From assembly GCA_910588955.1 (NCBI GenBank), contig CAJURQ010000026.1:1-52363 (forward strand): a stretch of DNA of 52,363 nt, read 5' to 3'. Positions 23,964-33,065 of this stretch are shown piece by piece; the stretch's first letter is position 1; each line of letters begins with the position of its first letter. The notes beneath the pieces were generated by a model. That model was not told the DNA's origin, searched no databases, and was given only the letters and a program-made list of their open reading frames with translations. Source of the DNA: an uncultured Lachnospiraceae bacterium (GTDB lineage: Bacteria > Bacillota > Clostridia > Lachnospirales > Lachnospiraceae). The position numbers and the translations under genes were made by a program.

Positions 23964-25064
23964 ATGGCAGGTTCAACACTGGGAATTATCTTTCGAATTA
24001 CCACTTGGGGTGAATCTCACGGCGCCGGGCTCGGCGTCGTTGTGGACGGCTGCCCCGCCGGCGTACCACTCACAGAAAACGATATTCAGTTATATCTCGA
24101 CAGGCGCAAGCCCGGACAAAGCATGTTTACCACCCCCCGCAGGGAGGACGACGCCGTGGAAATTCTCTCCGGCATCTTTGAGGGTAAGACCACGGGAACC
24201 CCTATTTCACTGCTGATTCGGAACACCTCGCAGCGCTCTAAAGACTATTCGGAAATCGCCAACTATTACCGCCCGGGTCACGCGGACTATACCTTTGACC
24301 AGAAATACGGGTTTCGCGACTATCGGGGCGGCGGACGCTCCTCCGGGCGCGAAACCATCGGGCGCGTAGCTGCCGGCGCGATCGCCGCGAGGGTGCTGCG
24401 GGAGTTCGGCGTCGAGCTGTTCGCCTACACCAAATCCATCGGTCCCATCACGATCAATCCGGAACACTTTGAACGGGCGGCTGTCTCCGAGACGCCAACC
24501 TGTATGCCTGACAGGGACGCCTCCGCTCTGGCGGAAAAGTATCTGTCGGACTGCATGAGCAGCTACGACTCCGCAGGCGGCGTGATCGAGTGCGTCATAG
24601 ACGGCGTGCCGGCGGGGCTCGGCGATCCCGTTTTCGAGAAACTGGACGCCAATCTGGCAAAGGCGGTCATGTCCGTAGGCGCAGTCAAGGCAGTGGAGAT
24701 CGGCGACGGCATCGAAGTTACTACACGAGGCGGCTCTTCCAACAACGATCCCTTCCGTATGGAAAACGGAAAAGTAGTGAAAGCCTCCAACCATGCGGGC
24801 GGCATTCTCGGGGGCATCAGCGACGGATCCCAGATTGTGCTGCGCGCCCACGTAAAGCCCACGCCCTCCATCTTTTCCCCTCAGAATACCGTAAACAGGC
24901 AGAATGAGGAGATACAAATTTCCATCAAGGGCAGGCACGATCCCGTGATCGTTCCCCGGGCTGTCGTCGTTGTGGAATCTATGGCAGCCATCACTCTTTT
25001 GGATGCGCTTCTGGTGAATGCGGGAGCAAAAATTGACCACCTCAAAGCCATATATAAAAATTAA
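23964..25064 (+). CDS. aroC: Chorismate synthase
   Basis: Last step of the shikimate pathway: converts EPSP to chorismate with reduced FMN. The 366-residue length is normal. All three family signatures are visible: GESHGAGLGVVVDGCPAG near the N-terminus, YRGGGRSSGRETIGRVAAGA in the middle, and RGGSSNNDPFR...NHAGGILGGISDG. Start ATG with AAAGGA seven bases upstream. It is a lone plus-strand gene ending at a strong terminator. It supplies chorismate for the aromatic amino acids that the arylpyruvate operon at 31-38 kb would consume. Confidence 0.98.
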   Translation: MAGSTLGIIFRITTWGESHGAGLGVVVDGCPAGVPLTENDIQLYLDRRKPGQSMFTTPRREDDAVEILSGIFEGKTTGTPISLLIRNTSQRSKDYSEIANYYRPGHADYTFDQKYGFRDYRGGGRSSGRETIGRVAAGAIAARVLREFGVELFAYTKSIGPITINPEHFERAAVSETPTCMPDRDASALAEKYLSDCMSSYDSAGGVIECVIDGVPAGLGDPVFEKLDANLAKAVMSVGAVKAVEIGDGIEVTTRGGSSNNDPFRMENGKVVKASNHAGGILGGISDGSQIVLRAHVKPTPSIFSPQNTVNRQNEEIQISIKGRHDPVIVPRAVVVVESMAAITLLDALLVNAGAKIDHLKAIYKN

Positions 25065-25074
25065 ATCGAAAAGA

Positions 25075-25120
25075 AAAACGAGCCATATATTTAAATTACA
25101 TTTAATATACGGCTCGTTTT
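25075..25120. terminator. Bidirectional terminator after aroC
   Basis: AAAACGAGCC...GGCTCGTTTT forms a near-perfect stem of about 20 bp with flanking A and T runs, so it can work on both strands. Confidence 0.85.
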
Positions 25121-25229
25121 ATGTTCTTTTCCCTCTGTGAAAGACAAAATGTCCCAACTTAAGTTAACCACTCTGCTTCCGTCTTCTCTGTCGCAATATC
25201 ACATGGTAACGTTTGCTATTTTCGTGGTA

Positions 25230-26084
25230 TCACCCGTTATTTTCACGCACCACGATTTTTCCAAAACATTCCATAACGGGAGCTTCTTTTATAATTTCAC
25301 CCACACTGTCCACCGTGATAGTTCCGGATTTCGGATTTTTGATGGAAATGACATGCCCCTTCACATCCGCCTCCACATCCGAATACTCGAAGGACAGATC
25401 CGTATCCTCCATCGTGCAGTTGATCAGTTTCAGATTCTTGCAGTAGCATAAGGGCTGCGTCCCGATAATCTTGCAGTCGATCAGCGTCAGTCCGTCGGAA
25501 AACCATGCGAGATACTCTCCCTTTACCGCCGAATTTCTGACCGTCACATTCTCGCTGTGCCAGAAAGCGTCCTTGGTGTCCAGCACACAGTCCGTGATCT
25601 CCAGATTTTTCATATACTGGAAGGAATACTTTCCCTTCATCTTTACCCGCTCCAGCTTTACGTCCCTGCTGTCAAAAAACAGGTACTCCGACTCGATCTC
25701 CGAATCCGTCAGCGCAATTCCCTGCGACTTCCAGCCAAACTCCTGCGACACGATATGACAGTCCTCCAGACGAATCCGCTCGCACTCCCTGACCGCCTTG
25801 ATCCCGCCCAGCGTCGTGTTTCTGATCACGCCGTCCGACGCATACCAGATTGCCGCCCTCGTCAGCTCATCCATAGTCGAATGATCCACGGTAAACTTCT
25901 TCACATGCCACAGGGGATATCGCAGCGAAAAGGTACAGTCTGTCAGGTTCACATCCCGTGATTCCTTCAGAACCGACTCTCCGTCCGCCGGACCGGCAAA
26001 AACACAGTTCTTCACATCCGCATTCTGCAAATTATATAATGCCCGTTCTTCATCGAACTGGCTGTCTGCAACCGTTGTTCTCAT
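25230..26084 (-). CDS. DUF3737 family protein (parallel beta-helix)
   Basis: A 284-residue protein built of short repeated strands such as NLTDCTF, RIRLEDCHI, LEITDCVLD, LTLIDCKI and LKLINCTMED, i.e. a right-handed beta-helix. It matches the DUF3737 family as I know it; the function is unknown. There is no signal peptide, so it is probably cytoplasmic. ATG with GGAGG upstream. It follows the GH25 gene, from which it is separated by a three-hairpin element. Confidence 0.88.
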   Translation of the reverse strand: MRTTVADSQFDEERALYNLQNADVKNCVFAGPADGESVLKESRDVNLTDCTFSLRYPLWHVKKFTVDHSTMDELTRAAIWYASDGVIRNTTLGGIKAVRECERIRLEDCHIVSQEFGWKSQGIALTDSEIESEYLFFDSRDVKLERVKMKGKYSFQYMKNLEITDCVLDTKDAFWHSENVTVRNSAVKGEYLAWFSDGLTLIDCKIIGTQPLCYCKNLKLINCTMEDTDLSFEYSDVEADVKGHVISIKNPKSGTITVDSVGEIIKEAPVMECFGKIVVRENNG

Positions 26085-26113
26085 GTGGTTCCTCCTATCT
26101 TTTTATTATATCC

Positions 26114-26235
26114 GTAGTGCATATTCGAAAAACCTGCGGTTTTTCTCATCACGGACTTCGTCCTATGCAGACAGACGAATAATCATCTCGGTGAGCAAGC
26201 TCCCCTCTTCGCTTATTCATCTGTCTGCGCACTAC
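26114..26235 (-). ncRNA. Candidate structured RNA: three hairpins closed by an outer stem
   Basis: On the minus strand, outer stem GTAGTGC/GCACTAC (26229-26235 with 26114-26120) encloses three hairpins. The first has a 16-bp stem with one G-T pair (26213-26228 with 26167-26182), the second is GGAC-GAA-GTCC (26153-26163), and the third is GAAAAACC-GCA-GGTTTTTC (26127-26145). The outer stem includes the GH25 stop codon TAG. The closing AAAAACC hairpin lacks a U run. Fold inferred by eye. Confidence 0.5.
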
Positions 26236-27926
26236 TCATTGTCTACGTGCAAATAACTGCTGATAGCGTACAGTGTCTGTCCGTTATATTCCACCCGCGA
26301 CCAGCCGTAATCCTCGTTGATTCCCGTCCTTGTGGCGTACTCGCCGTTGTGCAGTACCGCCACCACCACGGCATCCGGATTCGTCACGCTCGGCAGCGCC
26401 CGCAGGTTGACCTCGATCTTTGCCGTCACCTGCTCGCTGCGGTCCGCAAATTTCGTCTTTAATCCATCACCGCTGCCCGCGCCCTCCAGTGCCTCCTGTT
26501 TCGGCGCCTGATAACCGAGGTCTGTGGTGAGATAACTGCTCACAGCGTAGACCGTCTGATCGTTGTAAGTAAGCCGTGACCAACCGCTGTCACTCACGCC
26601 TGTACGCTTCACTGTCTCCCCGTTTTTCAGCGTATACACCACCGTGCTGTCGTCCCCCTGACTGGGAATATTGCGCAGGTTGGTGGAGTCCTTTGCCGTC
26701 ACTTCCTCGTCCACCGCGGTAAATGGCATAAGCGCCTCCACATCCGCGCTTACCTCCTCCGGCGTCTCCTCACTCTGCGCGCCCGCCACTTCCTCATACC
26801 CGAAATAGGCGATATTGACGTCCACCGGCTGGCTGATGCCCGCCACCGTACCACGATTGGTGTACTGCCACATGGCATGTACGCCCTGATAGGACGACTT
26901 TTCCGTCTGGGGATAGGGAGAAGCCGGATACTGCGAAACCCAGATACGATAATTTTTCTCAATTCGGGATGTCTCCCACTTCGCATCCCCCGTCATCTCA
27001 TTCATGGAAGAGTAGAACATGGGCGTATAGCCTCTCTCATAAATTCTATTCAGAAAAGCGATAGCTATGTCAGTTCTCTGCGCCGCGGACAGCCCGTACT
27101 GCGCGCTGCTCTCCCGCTCAAACCCCTCGCAGTCGAAAGCCACGGGGTAGGTAATCCGGTACTGCGCAATATAATCCGCGGTCCAGTCTGCCTCCGCCTT
27201 CGCTTCCTCCTCGCTGACCGCCGTGGAAAAGAAATACGCACCCACCTTTATCCCGTTCTTCTGCGCCTCCTGCATATTATAACGGGCGTTACTGTCAGCG
27301 ACGATCTCCCGGCTTTCGTCCATACGGTAGCCGACCCGCACCATGGCAAAGTCAACGCCCGACGCCGCCACCTGCGCCCAGTCAATCGTTCCCTGATACC
27401 TTGCCACATCGATGCCAAAGGTAATCTCGTCGGTCTCCGAAGCCGCTTCCGAAGAGAGAAGGGCGCTTACGTCCACCTCCGTGCCCTGCTCGGTGCTCAT
27501 GGTCTCCGTCTCCGGGTCATCCTCCTCCTGCGAGGCTTCCTCATCCGCCCCGTCCGGCACAGGCTCTCCTTCCTGAGAATCCGCAGGCTCTTCCGGCTGT
27601 TTCACGTCCTCCTCAGCCTCCGCCTCCTCTTCCGCTCCGGGCTGCGCCTCGTCTTCCCCCTGCGTCTCCGTGATATCCGCGTTCGCAGGAACCGCCTTCT
27701 GCGTATCTTTATTCCCCCTAAACAGAAAGAAAGCCGCCGCCACAACAATCACTGCCACAAGCCCTATGACCACAGGAAACAACACTCTGTGCACGAACCG
27801 GAGCGTTTTTTCATCCAGTTCCTCCTCAAACACCCCGTCGTCCTCATAAGCCTCATCGTCCGACAAATTATCTTCCTCATCATCCAGATCCATAAATTCC
27901 AGATCGTCATCTTCACGTGATTTCAC
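26232..27926 (-). CDS. Membrane-anchored GH25 lysozyme with two SH3 domains
   Basis: A 564-residue cell-wall hydrolase (N-acetylmuramidase). Order: acidic cytoplasmic head (1-45), one membrane helix (about 49-69), a long Glu/Asp-rich linker (to about 165), then the GH25 domain. This starts FGIDVARYQGTIDWAQV, with the acidic pair in YPVAFDCEGFE and a late Asp in QPVDVNIAYFG. Two bacterial SH3 domains follow, each beginning VTAK...NLR and ending in (V/I)SSYL, which bind the wall. The start is GTG with AGGAG nine bases upstream. Unusually for such enzymes the anchor keeps it at the membrane, reaching the wall through the linker. Confidence 0.92.
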   Translation of the reverse strand: MKSREDDDLEFMDLDDEEDNLSDDEAYEDDGVFEEELDEKTLRFVHRVLFPVVIGLVAVIVVAAAFFLFRGNKDTQKAVPANADITETQGEDEAQPGAEEEAEAEEDVKQPEEPADSQEGEPVPDGADEEASQEEDDPETETMSTEQGTEVDVSALLSSEAASETDEITFGIDVARYQGTIDWAQVAASGVDFAMVRVGYRMDESREIVADSNARYNMQEAQKNGIKVGAYFFSTAVSEEEAKAEADWTADYIAQYRITYPVAFDCEGFERESSAQYGLSAAQRTDIAIAFLNRIYERGYTPMFYSSMNEMTGDAKWETSRIEKNYRIWVSQYPASPYPQTEKSSYQGVHAMWQYTNRGTVAGISQPVDVNIAYFGYEEVAGAQSEETPEEVSADVEALMPFTAVDEEVTAKDSTNLRNIPSQGDDSTVVYTLKNGETVKRTGVSDSGWSRLTYNDQTVYAVSSYLTTDLGYQAPKQEALEGAGSGDGLKTKFADRSEQVTAKIEVNLRALPSVTNPDAVVVAVLHNGEYATRTGINEDYGWSRVEYNGQTLYAISSYLHVDNE

Positions 27927-27974
27927 AATACATCTCTCCTGTATTTTTCACTCTCAATAACTTGTGCTATTTAT

Positions 27975-28958
27975 TTAGAAGCTCTCCAGCAGTTCCAGAT
28001 AAAACTCGTAATAATCCTTTCTGTTCTCCTTCATAAACTGGATCGCGGACTTCGGGTGCTGGTTCAAAAGCCCCGTCAAGAGGTAAGGCACGTCGTAGCC
28101 CCACGTCACGCCGGACTCTTTCAGCGGGTTGACCTCCCTCTCAATGAATCGCAGAATCGGATTCACGTTGTACTTGGGATTCTTCAAAAAGCCCAAAAGC
28201 AGTTCGCTCGGGCAGTTTCCGCAGCCCCGTCCCATGCCGTTCACCGTGGCGTCCAGATAACTCACGCCCATGATAACGACCTCCGTCGTGTTGGCAAATG
28301 CCAACTGCTGGTTGTTGTGGGCATGGATGCCGACCTTTTTCCCGTATTTTTCCGCCACTCCCAGATACTTGTCCGCAAGCCGCCTCGCCTGCTCCGGATA
28401 AAGTGAACCGTAGCTGTCCACCAGATAGATCGTCCCCACACTGCTTTGACCAAGCAAGTCAAGCGCCGCGTCCAGATCGGTTTCATTTGCCTTTGAGATC
28501 GCCATGATATTGACGGTTGTCTCATATCCCTTCTTTGTACAGTCCTCGATCATCTCAACAGCTGCCGGAATGGTGTTGATATAAGTCGCCACACGCACCA
28601 GATCAATCGGGCTGTCCTTCTTATTCAGAATGTCCTTTCTGAAATCGCACCGCCCCACGTCCGCCATCACACCGATCTTCATGTCCGTCTTGTTGTCGCC
28701 CACGATAGCGCGGATGTCTTTGTCGTCACAGAATTTCCACTTGCCGAATTTGTTCACGTCGAACATCTCTTTGGAAGCCTTGTAGCCGAACTCCATATAA
28801 TCCACGCCCGCCTTGATATTCGCGCGGTACAGCCCTTTGACAAACTCGTCCGTAAAATAGAAATCATTCACCAGTCCGCCGTCCCGCAGCGTGCAGTCCA
28901 CCACCTTGATATCCGGCGCGTAAGACATGAGTGTTCTTCCCTTTGCTCTCTTTTCCAT
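27975..28958 (-). CDS. DRE-TIM (HMG-CoA lyase-like) aldolase, substrate unknown
   Basis: A 327-residue TIM-barrel metalloenzyme. The opening VVDCTLRDGGLVNDF is the DRE-TIM signature (Arg-Asp, metal-binding Asp). Further metal histidines lie in GIHAHNNQQLAFANT, and a GMGRGCGNCPSE loop follows. These are shared with 4-hydroxy-2-oxovalerate aldolase, isopropylmalate synthase and HMG-CoA lyase. It lacks a LeuA regulatory domain, so it is more likely an aldolase than a synthase. I cannot name the substrate. The start may instead be the ATG 11 codons later (28925), which fits the family better; neither has a clearly superior ribosome site. It follows tyrS by about 50 bases and may share its T-box control. 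Confidence 0.85.
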   Translation of the reverse strand: MEKRAKGRTLMSYAPDIKVVDCTLRDGGLVNDFYFTDEFVKGLYRANIKAGVDYMEFGYKASKEMFDVNKFGKWKFCDDKDIRAIVGDNKTDMKIGVMADVGRCDFRKDILNKKDSPIDLVRVATYINTIPAAVEMIEDCTKKGYETTVNIMAISKANETDLDAALDLLGQSSVGTIYLVDSYGSLYPEQARRLADKYLGVAEKYGKKVGIHAHNNQQLAFANTTEVVIMGVSYLDATVNGMGRGCGNCPSELLLGFLKNPKYNVNPILRFIEREVNPLKESGVTWGYDVPYLLTGLLNQHPKSAIQFMKENRKDYYEFYLELLESF

Positions 28959-29008
28959 CTCTCATCCATCCTTTCTTCTGAAAATCCATTATCATAACGC
29001 CCGGTATT

Positions 29009-30235
29009 TTATTTCGCCAGAATCTTCTTAAAGCTCTTTTTTCCCTTCTTCACGATAAACTCTTCCGCCGCGATCTCGTCCTTCGTGTAGCTGGTCTTTA
29101 AATCCGTCACCTTCTCACCCTTCACGGTCACGCCGCCCTGTTCCACGGCTCTGCGCGCTTCGCTGCGGGAAGCCGCCAGACCAGCCGCCACCAGAATGCC
29201 CTGAATGTCTATCTGACCGTCCCGATAATCTGCCTCCGTCAAGGTCACCGTCGGCATGTTTTCGGAGCTTCCGCCGCCGGCAAAGAGCGCCTTTGACGCC
29301 TCCTTCGCTTTCTCGGCTTCCTCCTCGCCGTGCACCAGATTGGTCAGCTCGTATGCCAGAATCTCCTTCGCCTCGTTCAACTGGCTGCCCTCCCAGCGGT
29401 CCATCTCCTCAATCTGCTCTAAAGGCAGGAAGGTGAGCATCCGCAGACACTTGAGCACATCCGCGTCGTCCACATTGCGCCAGTACTGATAAAATTCAAA
29501 CGGCGTTGTCTTGTTCGGGTCCAGCCAAACCGCGCCCTTCTGCGTCTTACCCATCTTTTTACCCTCAGAGTTCATAAGTAGGGTAATGGTCATAGCGTAT
29601 GCATCCTTAGAAAGCTTTCTGCGGATCAGATCCGTCCCGCCAAGCATGTTGCTCCACTGATCGTCGCCTCCAAACTGCATGTTGCAGCCGTATCTCTTAT
29701 AGAGCTCTAAAAAGTCGTAGCTCTGCATAATCATGTAATTGAACTCAAGAAAACTCAAGCCCTTCTCCATCCTCTGCTTGTAGCACTCCGCCCGCAGCAT
29801 ATTGTTCACGGAAAAGCAGGCGCCAACGTCCCTGATAAACTCCACATAATTCAAATCAAGCAGCCAGTCCGCATTGTTCACCATCAATGCCTTTCCTTCG
29901 GAAAAGTCGATAAAACGGCTCATCTGCTTCTTAAAGCACTCGCAGTTATGCTCGATGGTCTCCTTCGTCATCATAGAGCGCATGTCCGTCCGCCCGGAAG
30001 GGTCGCCGATCATCGCCGTACCGCCGCCGATCAGCGCGATAGGCTTATTGCCCGCCTCCTGCAGTCTCTTCATCAGGCACAAAGCCATGAAATGCCCCAC
30101 ATGCAGGCTGTCTGCCGTGGGATCAAACCCGATATAAAAGGTCGCCTTTCCGTTGTTGATCAGATCGCGGATCTCCTCCGCGTTTGTGAGCTGTGCGAGA
30201 AGTCCTCTCGCCTGTAATTCTTCGTAGATTCCCAT
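29009..30235 (-). CDS. tyrS: Tyrosyl-tRNA synthetase
   Basis: Charges tRNA-Tyr. The 408-residue protein has the class I HIGH motif as HVGH (45-48, in DPTADSLHVGHF) and the KMSKS motif as KMGKT. A C-terminal S4 RNA-binding domain (SRSEARRAVEQGGVTV) follows. I start at the ATG ending at 30235 with AAAGGAG eight bases upstream. The open frame continues upstream only because it runs through the T-box leader. A T-box with a tyrosine specifier controls it. Confidence 0.97.
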   Translation of the reverse strand: MGIYEELQARGLLAQLTNAEEIRDLINNGKATFYIGFDPTADSLHVGHFMALCLMKRLQEAGNKPIALIGGGTAMIGDPSGRTDMRSMMTKETIEHNCECFKKQMSRFIDFSEGKALMVNNADWLLDLNYVEFIRDVGACFSVNNMLRAECYKQRMEKGLSFLEFNYMIMQSYDFLELYKRYGCNMQFGGDDQWSNMLGGTDLIRRKLSKDAYAMTITLLMNSEGKKMGKTQKGAVWLDPNKTTPFEFYQYWRNVDDADVLKCLRMLTFLPLEQIEEMDRWEGSQLNEAKEILAYELTNLVHGEEEAEKAKEASKALFAGGGSSENMPTVTLTEADYRDGQIDIQGILVAAGLAASRSEARRAVEQGGVTVKGEKVTDLKTSYTKDEIAAEEFIVKKGKKSFKKILAK

Positions 30236-30273
30236 GCTATTGTCTCCTTTCTTCTGACTCTGCTCATTCGCGC

Positions 30274-30600
30274 AAAGAACCCCCGTCCCGATTATCAGGA
30301 CGAGGGTTAAACTCGTGTTACCACCTAATTTCACAGACGGCTCACACCGGCTGCCTCACTGAGTACGATCATAGAATAACGTGCGTTTTTTATCTGCCAT
30401 TCATCTCTGACGATACTCTCCTGCTGTAACGTGCATTCCTCCGTCACGACCTACTAAGCGTCAAACCGCCATTCTGCCGTGAAGCTCCGGGATGTATTCA
30501 TGGAAAAGTTCCCGCGCGCCTCTCATCCGCCGGCTGCTTTCTGTCCGTTTCCCAATCCACTACTTGTTCCCTTCAACGCCTGTCTTGCTGTGTTTTACTG
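30274..30600 (-). ncRNA. Tyrosine T-box leader of tyrS
   Basis: Senses uncharged tRNA-Tyr and lets transcription continue. On the minus strand the T-box core AGGTGGTAACACG (30314-30326) is followed by a terminator hairpin (about 30280-30306) with a short U-rich tail. At the 5' end, stem I is closed by GGGA/TCCC. Its internal loop has AGTA on the 5' side and GAATACA on the 3' side, the loop-E arrangement, placing the specifier codon TAC (Tyr) at 30494-30496. Boundaries are approximate. Confidence 0.92.
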
Positions 30601-30606
30601 CCTTAT

Positions 30607-30635
30607 AATTTAAACGAAAACAATTTGTTTGTCAA
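30607..30635 (-). promoter_or_regulatory. Promoter of the tyrS T-box transcript
   Basis: Minus-strand perfect TTGACA (30630-30635), 17-base spacer, TAAATT (30607-30612). Start predicted near 30600, just before stem I. Confidence 0.8.
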
Positions 30636-30677
30636 CTGTTTTTTTCGAGGCTTTTTGCGGGCTGCAAATCTTCGCTC

Positions 30678-31109
30678 CTAATGAAGCCCTAAATCCTCAC
30701 CGCTGATCGTGCCGATCCCCGCCTTGTCGAGAACCGCCGCCAATCCGTCCGTATCCGCCACGCGGAAGATCATGCACGCCTGCCCGTCCTTCTGCCCGAA
30801 CACGGAGTACATATACTCCACATCCATCCCGGCATCGGAAATCACGCCGAGCACTTTGCTAAGGCCACCGGGCGTATCGGGTACCGCCACACCAACAACC
30901 GGTGTCATAGTCAGGATAAATCCGTGCTCTAAAAGAATGGAGGAAGCTTTTGACGCGTCGTCCACGATCAGACGCAGAACGCCGTAGTCTGCCGTCTCCG
31001 CAATATTGAGCGCCCGCATATTTACCTCATTCTCCGAGAGAATATGGGTAATGTCCGCAAGCTGTCCCGCTTTATTTTCCAAAAATACAGAAATCTGAGG
31101 TATTGTCAT
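30678..31109 (-). CDS. Tandem ACT-domain protein
   Basis: A 143-residue protein made of two ACT domains (about 1-66 and 70-140), the first opening IPQISVFLENKAGQLADITHIL, the second with TPGGLSKVLGVISDAGMDVEYMYS. ACT domains bind amino acids; this type often accompanies iorAB-paaK genes, so sensing of an aromatic amino acid is a reasonable guess. It is the last gene of the arylpyruvate operon, 16 bases after paaK. Confidence 0.88.
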   Translation of the reverse strand: MTIPQISVFLENKAGQLADITHILSENEVNMRALNIAETADYGVLRLIVDDASKASSILLEHGFILTMTPVVGVAVPDTPGGLSKVLGVISDAGMDVEYMYSVFGQKDGQACMIFRVADTDGLAAVLDKAGIGTISGEDLGLH

Positions 31110-31125
31110 ATGTTTGTCCCCCTTC

Positions 31126-32424
31126 TTAAATTTTCCGCTTGTCGATCACGCGCACAGCCTTGCCCTCGCTTCTCGTGATGGACTTGGGCGCCACCAGACG
31201 CACCTTCGCGTAGATGCCGAGCATCGCCTTGAGCGCCGATACAAGCCCCTTCTCCATCTCCGTGATCTTGCCGAGATTGTCGGAGAAGTTCTCGGGCGTC
31301 ATCTCCACCATAACTTCGATCGTATCGGAATTATTGACGCGATCCACGATAATCTGATAGTTTGCGGGATAGCCCTGCTCCAGAAGCACCGTCTCGATCT
31401 GGGACGGGAATACGTTGACGCCCTTCACGATCAGCATATCGTCGCTTCTGCCCATAGGCTTGCTCATTTTCACATGGGTACGCCCGCAGGAGCATTTCTC
31501 TCTGGAAAGGATACAGATGTCCCTCGTGCGGTAACGCAGCAGCGGGAACGCCTCCTTCGTGATCGCCGTAAATACCAGCTCGCCCTTGCTGCCCTCGGGA
31601 AGCACCTCCCCCGTATCCGGGTCGATAATCTCCGCAATGAAATGATCCTCGTTGATGTGCATACCTGTCTGCTCGCTGCACTCGAACGCCACGCCGGGAC
31701 CGCTCGTCTCCGTCAAACCGTAGATATCGTACGCCTTGATGCCCAGTTTCTCCTGAATATCCTGACGCATCTCCTCGCTCCATGCCTCCGCACCGAAGAT
31801 ACCCGCTTTCAGTTTAATCTTATCCCGCAGCCCGCGCTCATGGATGCTCTCCGCCAAAAACGCGGCGTAGGAAGGCGTACAGCAGAGAATCGTCGCCTCC
31901 AGATCCACCATGAACTGCAGCTGTCTGTCCGTATTGCCGGAGGACATGGGCAGCGTCAGGCACCCTACCTTATGGCTGCCGCCATTCAAGCCCGGACCGC
32001 CGGTAAAAAGCCCGTAACCGTAGCAGACGTGGCATACATCCCCGTCCGTGCCGCCTGCCGCCGTGATCGCGCGGGCACAGCAGTCTTCCCATAAATCAAT
32101 GTCATGCTGGGTATAAAACGCCACTACCCGGCGTCCCGTCGTACCTGACGTAGACTGAATGCGCACGCAGTTCTTAAGGGGCGTCGCCAGAAGACCGTAA
32201 GGGTACGCCTCCCGCAAGTCATCCTTTGTCAAAAAGGGCAGCTTATGTAAGTCTTCCACGCTCTGAATATCCTCAGGCGCCACGCCCTTCTCCTCCATTT
32301 TTTTGCGGTAATAGGGCACATTGTCCCACACATGGCGCACCTGCTTCACAAGCCGCTCATTCTGCCATGCGAGAATCTGCTCCCTGTCCGCAGTCTCAAT
32401 TTCTTTCTGGTAATACCGTTCCAT
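31126..32424 (-). CDS. paaK: Phenylacetate-CoA ligase
   Basis: AMP-forming ligase joining CoA to phenylacetate or related arylacetates. The 432-residue length is typical of PaaK. It has the AMP-binding loop STSGTTGRRV, the DIYGLTETSGPG motif and the C-terminal domain with GRSDDMLIVKGVNVFPSQIE. A strong GGAGG precedes the ATG. It follows iorB by 36 bases. Beside Ior it may run toward arylacetyl-CoA or, in reverse, recover ATP from it; direction cannot be read from sequence. Confidence 0.95.
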   Translation of the reverse strand: MERYYQKEIETADREQILAWQNERLVKQVRHVWDNVPYYRKKMEEKGVAPEDIQSVEDLHKLPFLTKDDLREAYPYGLLATPLKNCVRIQSTSGTTGRRVVAFYTQHDIDLWEDCCARAITAAGGTDGDVCHVCYGYGLFTGGPGLNGGSHKVGCLTLPMSSGNTDRQLQFMVDLEATILCCTPSYAAFLAESIHERGLRDKIKLKAGIFGAEAWSEEMRQDIQEKLGIKAYDIYGLTETSGPGVAFECSEQTGMHINEDHFIAEIIDPDTGEVLPEGSKGELVFTAITKEAFPLLRYRTRDICILSREKCSCGRTHVKMSKPMGRSDDMLIVKGVNVFPSQIETVLLEQGYPANYQIIVDRVNNSDTIEVMVEMTPENFSDNLGKITEMEKGLVSALKAMLGIYAKVRLVAPKSITRSEGKAVRVIDKRKI

Positions 32425-32460
32425 ACCTTCCTCCTTTTATATCGTTTCGCTTCTCATGCG

Positions 32461-33033
32461 TCAGGCACTTCTCCCCGCCTCAAACGCTTTCTTGTTCATC
32501 TCCAAAAACTTCGGCGGTACGCTGTGCTCGATCGCATCCATCCACTCCTCATCCGTAAAGTCAAAGTGTTTTGCAAGCCGTCCCATCAGCACCAGATTCA
32601 CCGCCTTGCTGCTCCCCGCTTCCTCCGCCAGAGAAAGCGCGTCAAAGGCATCCACCTTGGCATCAAGAGCTGCGAGCTTCTCCGCCAGTTTCTCCGGATA
32701 GACCGCCGCACCCGCTATCACCGGCATCGGGTTGATCTGCTGGCTGTTCACAATGATTCTGCCGCCCGGCTTCAAAAATTCCGTGTAGCGCGCCGCTTCC
32801 AGAAGTTCAAAAGAAAGAATACAGTCCGCCTGTCCCTTGTCTATAATGGGTGAAAAGACCTTTTCGCCCCAGCGCACATAGGTAACCACGCTGCCGCCGC
32901 GCTGGCTCATGCCGTGCACCTCGCTGACCTTCACGTCAAATCCTTTTGTGAGAAGCAGGCGACCCAGAAGTTTACTCGCAAGCAGGGTACCCTGTCCGCC
33001 CACGCCCACAATCATCATATTTTTCGTCTCCAT
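32461..33033 (-). CDS. iorB: Indolepyruvate ferredoxin oxidoreductase, beta subunit
   Basis: Small subunit of the enzyme that oxidatively decarboxylates arylpyruvates (indole-, phenyl-, hydroxyphenylpyruvate) to aryl-acetyl-CoA, reducing ferredoxin. The 190-residue protein has the family opening MMIVGVGGQGTLLASKLLGR and the SEVHGMSQRGGSV motif. I start at the ATG ending at 33033, with GGAGG five bases upstream. A TTG 17 codons further out is in frame and has AGGAG in front, but both lie inside a conserved hairpin. A structured RNA element separates it from iorA. Confidence 0.94.
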   Translation of the reverse strand: METKNMMIVGVGGQGTLLASKLLGRLLLTKGFDVKVSEVHGMSQRGGSVVTYVRWGEKVFSPIIDKGQADCILSFELLEAARYTEFLKPGGRIIVNSQQINPMPVIAGAAVYPEKLAEKLAALDAKVDAFDALSLAEEAGSSKAVNLVLMGRLAKHFDFTDEEWMDAIEHSVPPKFLEMNKKAFEAGRSA

Positions 33034-33065
33034 ATTTTCCTCCATGTTAAAGCTTTTCTCAATAC

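Noticed and set aside
30236..30334. N-terminal extension of tyrS by 33 codons
   Set aside because: These codons are the T-box terminator region; the ATG at 30235 has the ribosome site and the family's usual opening.
31114..32094. Plus-strand frame of 326 codons
   Set aside because: Shadow of paaK, same composition artefact.
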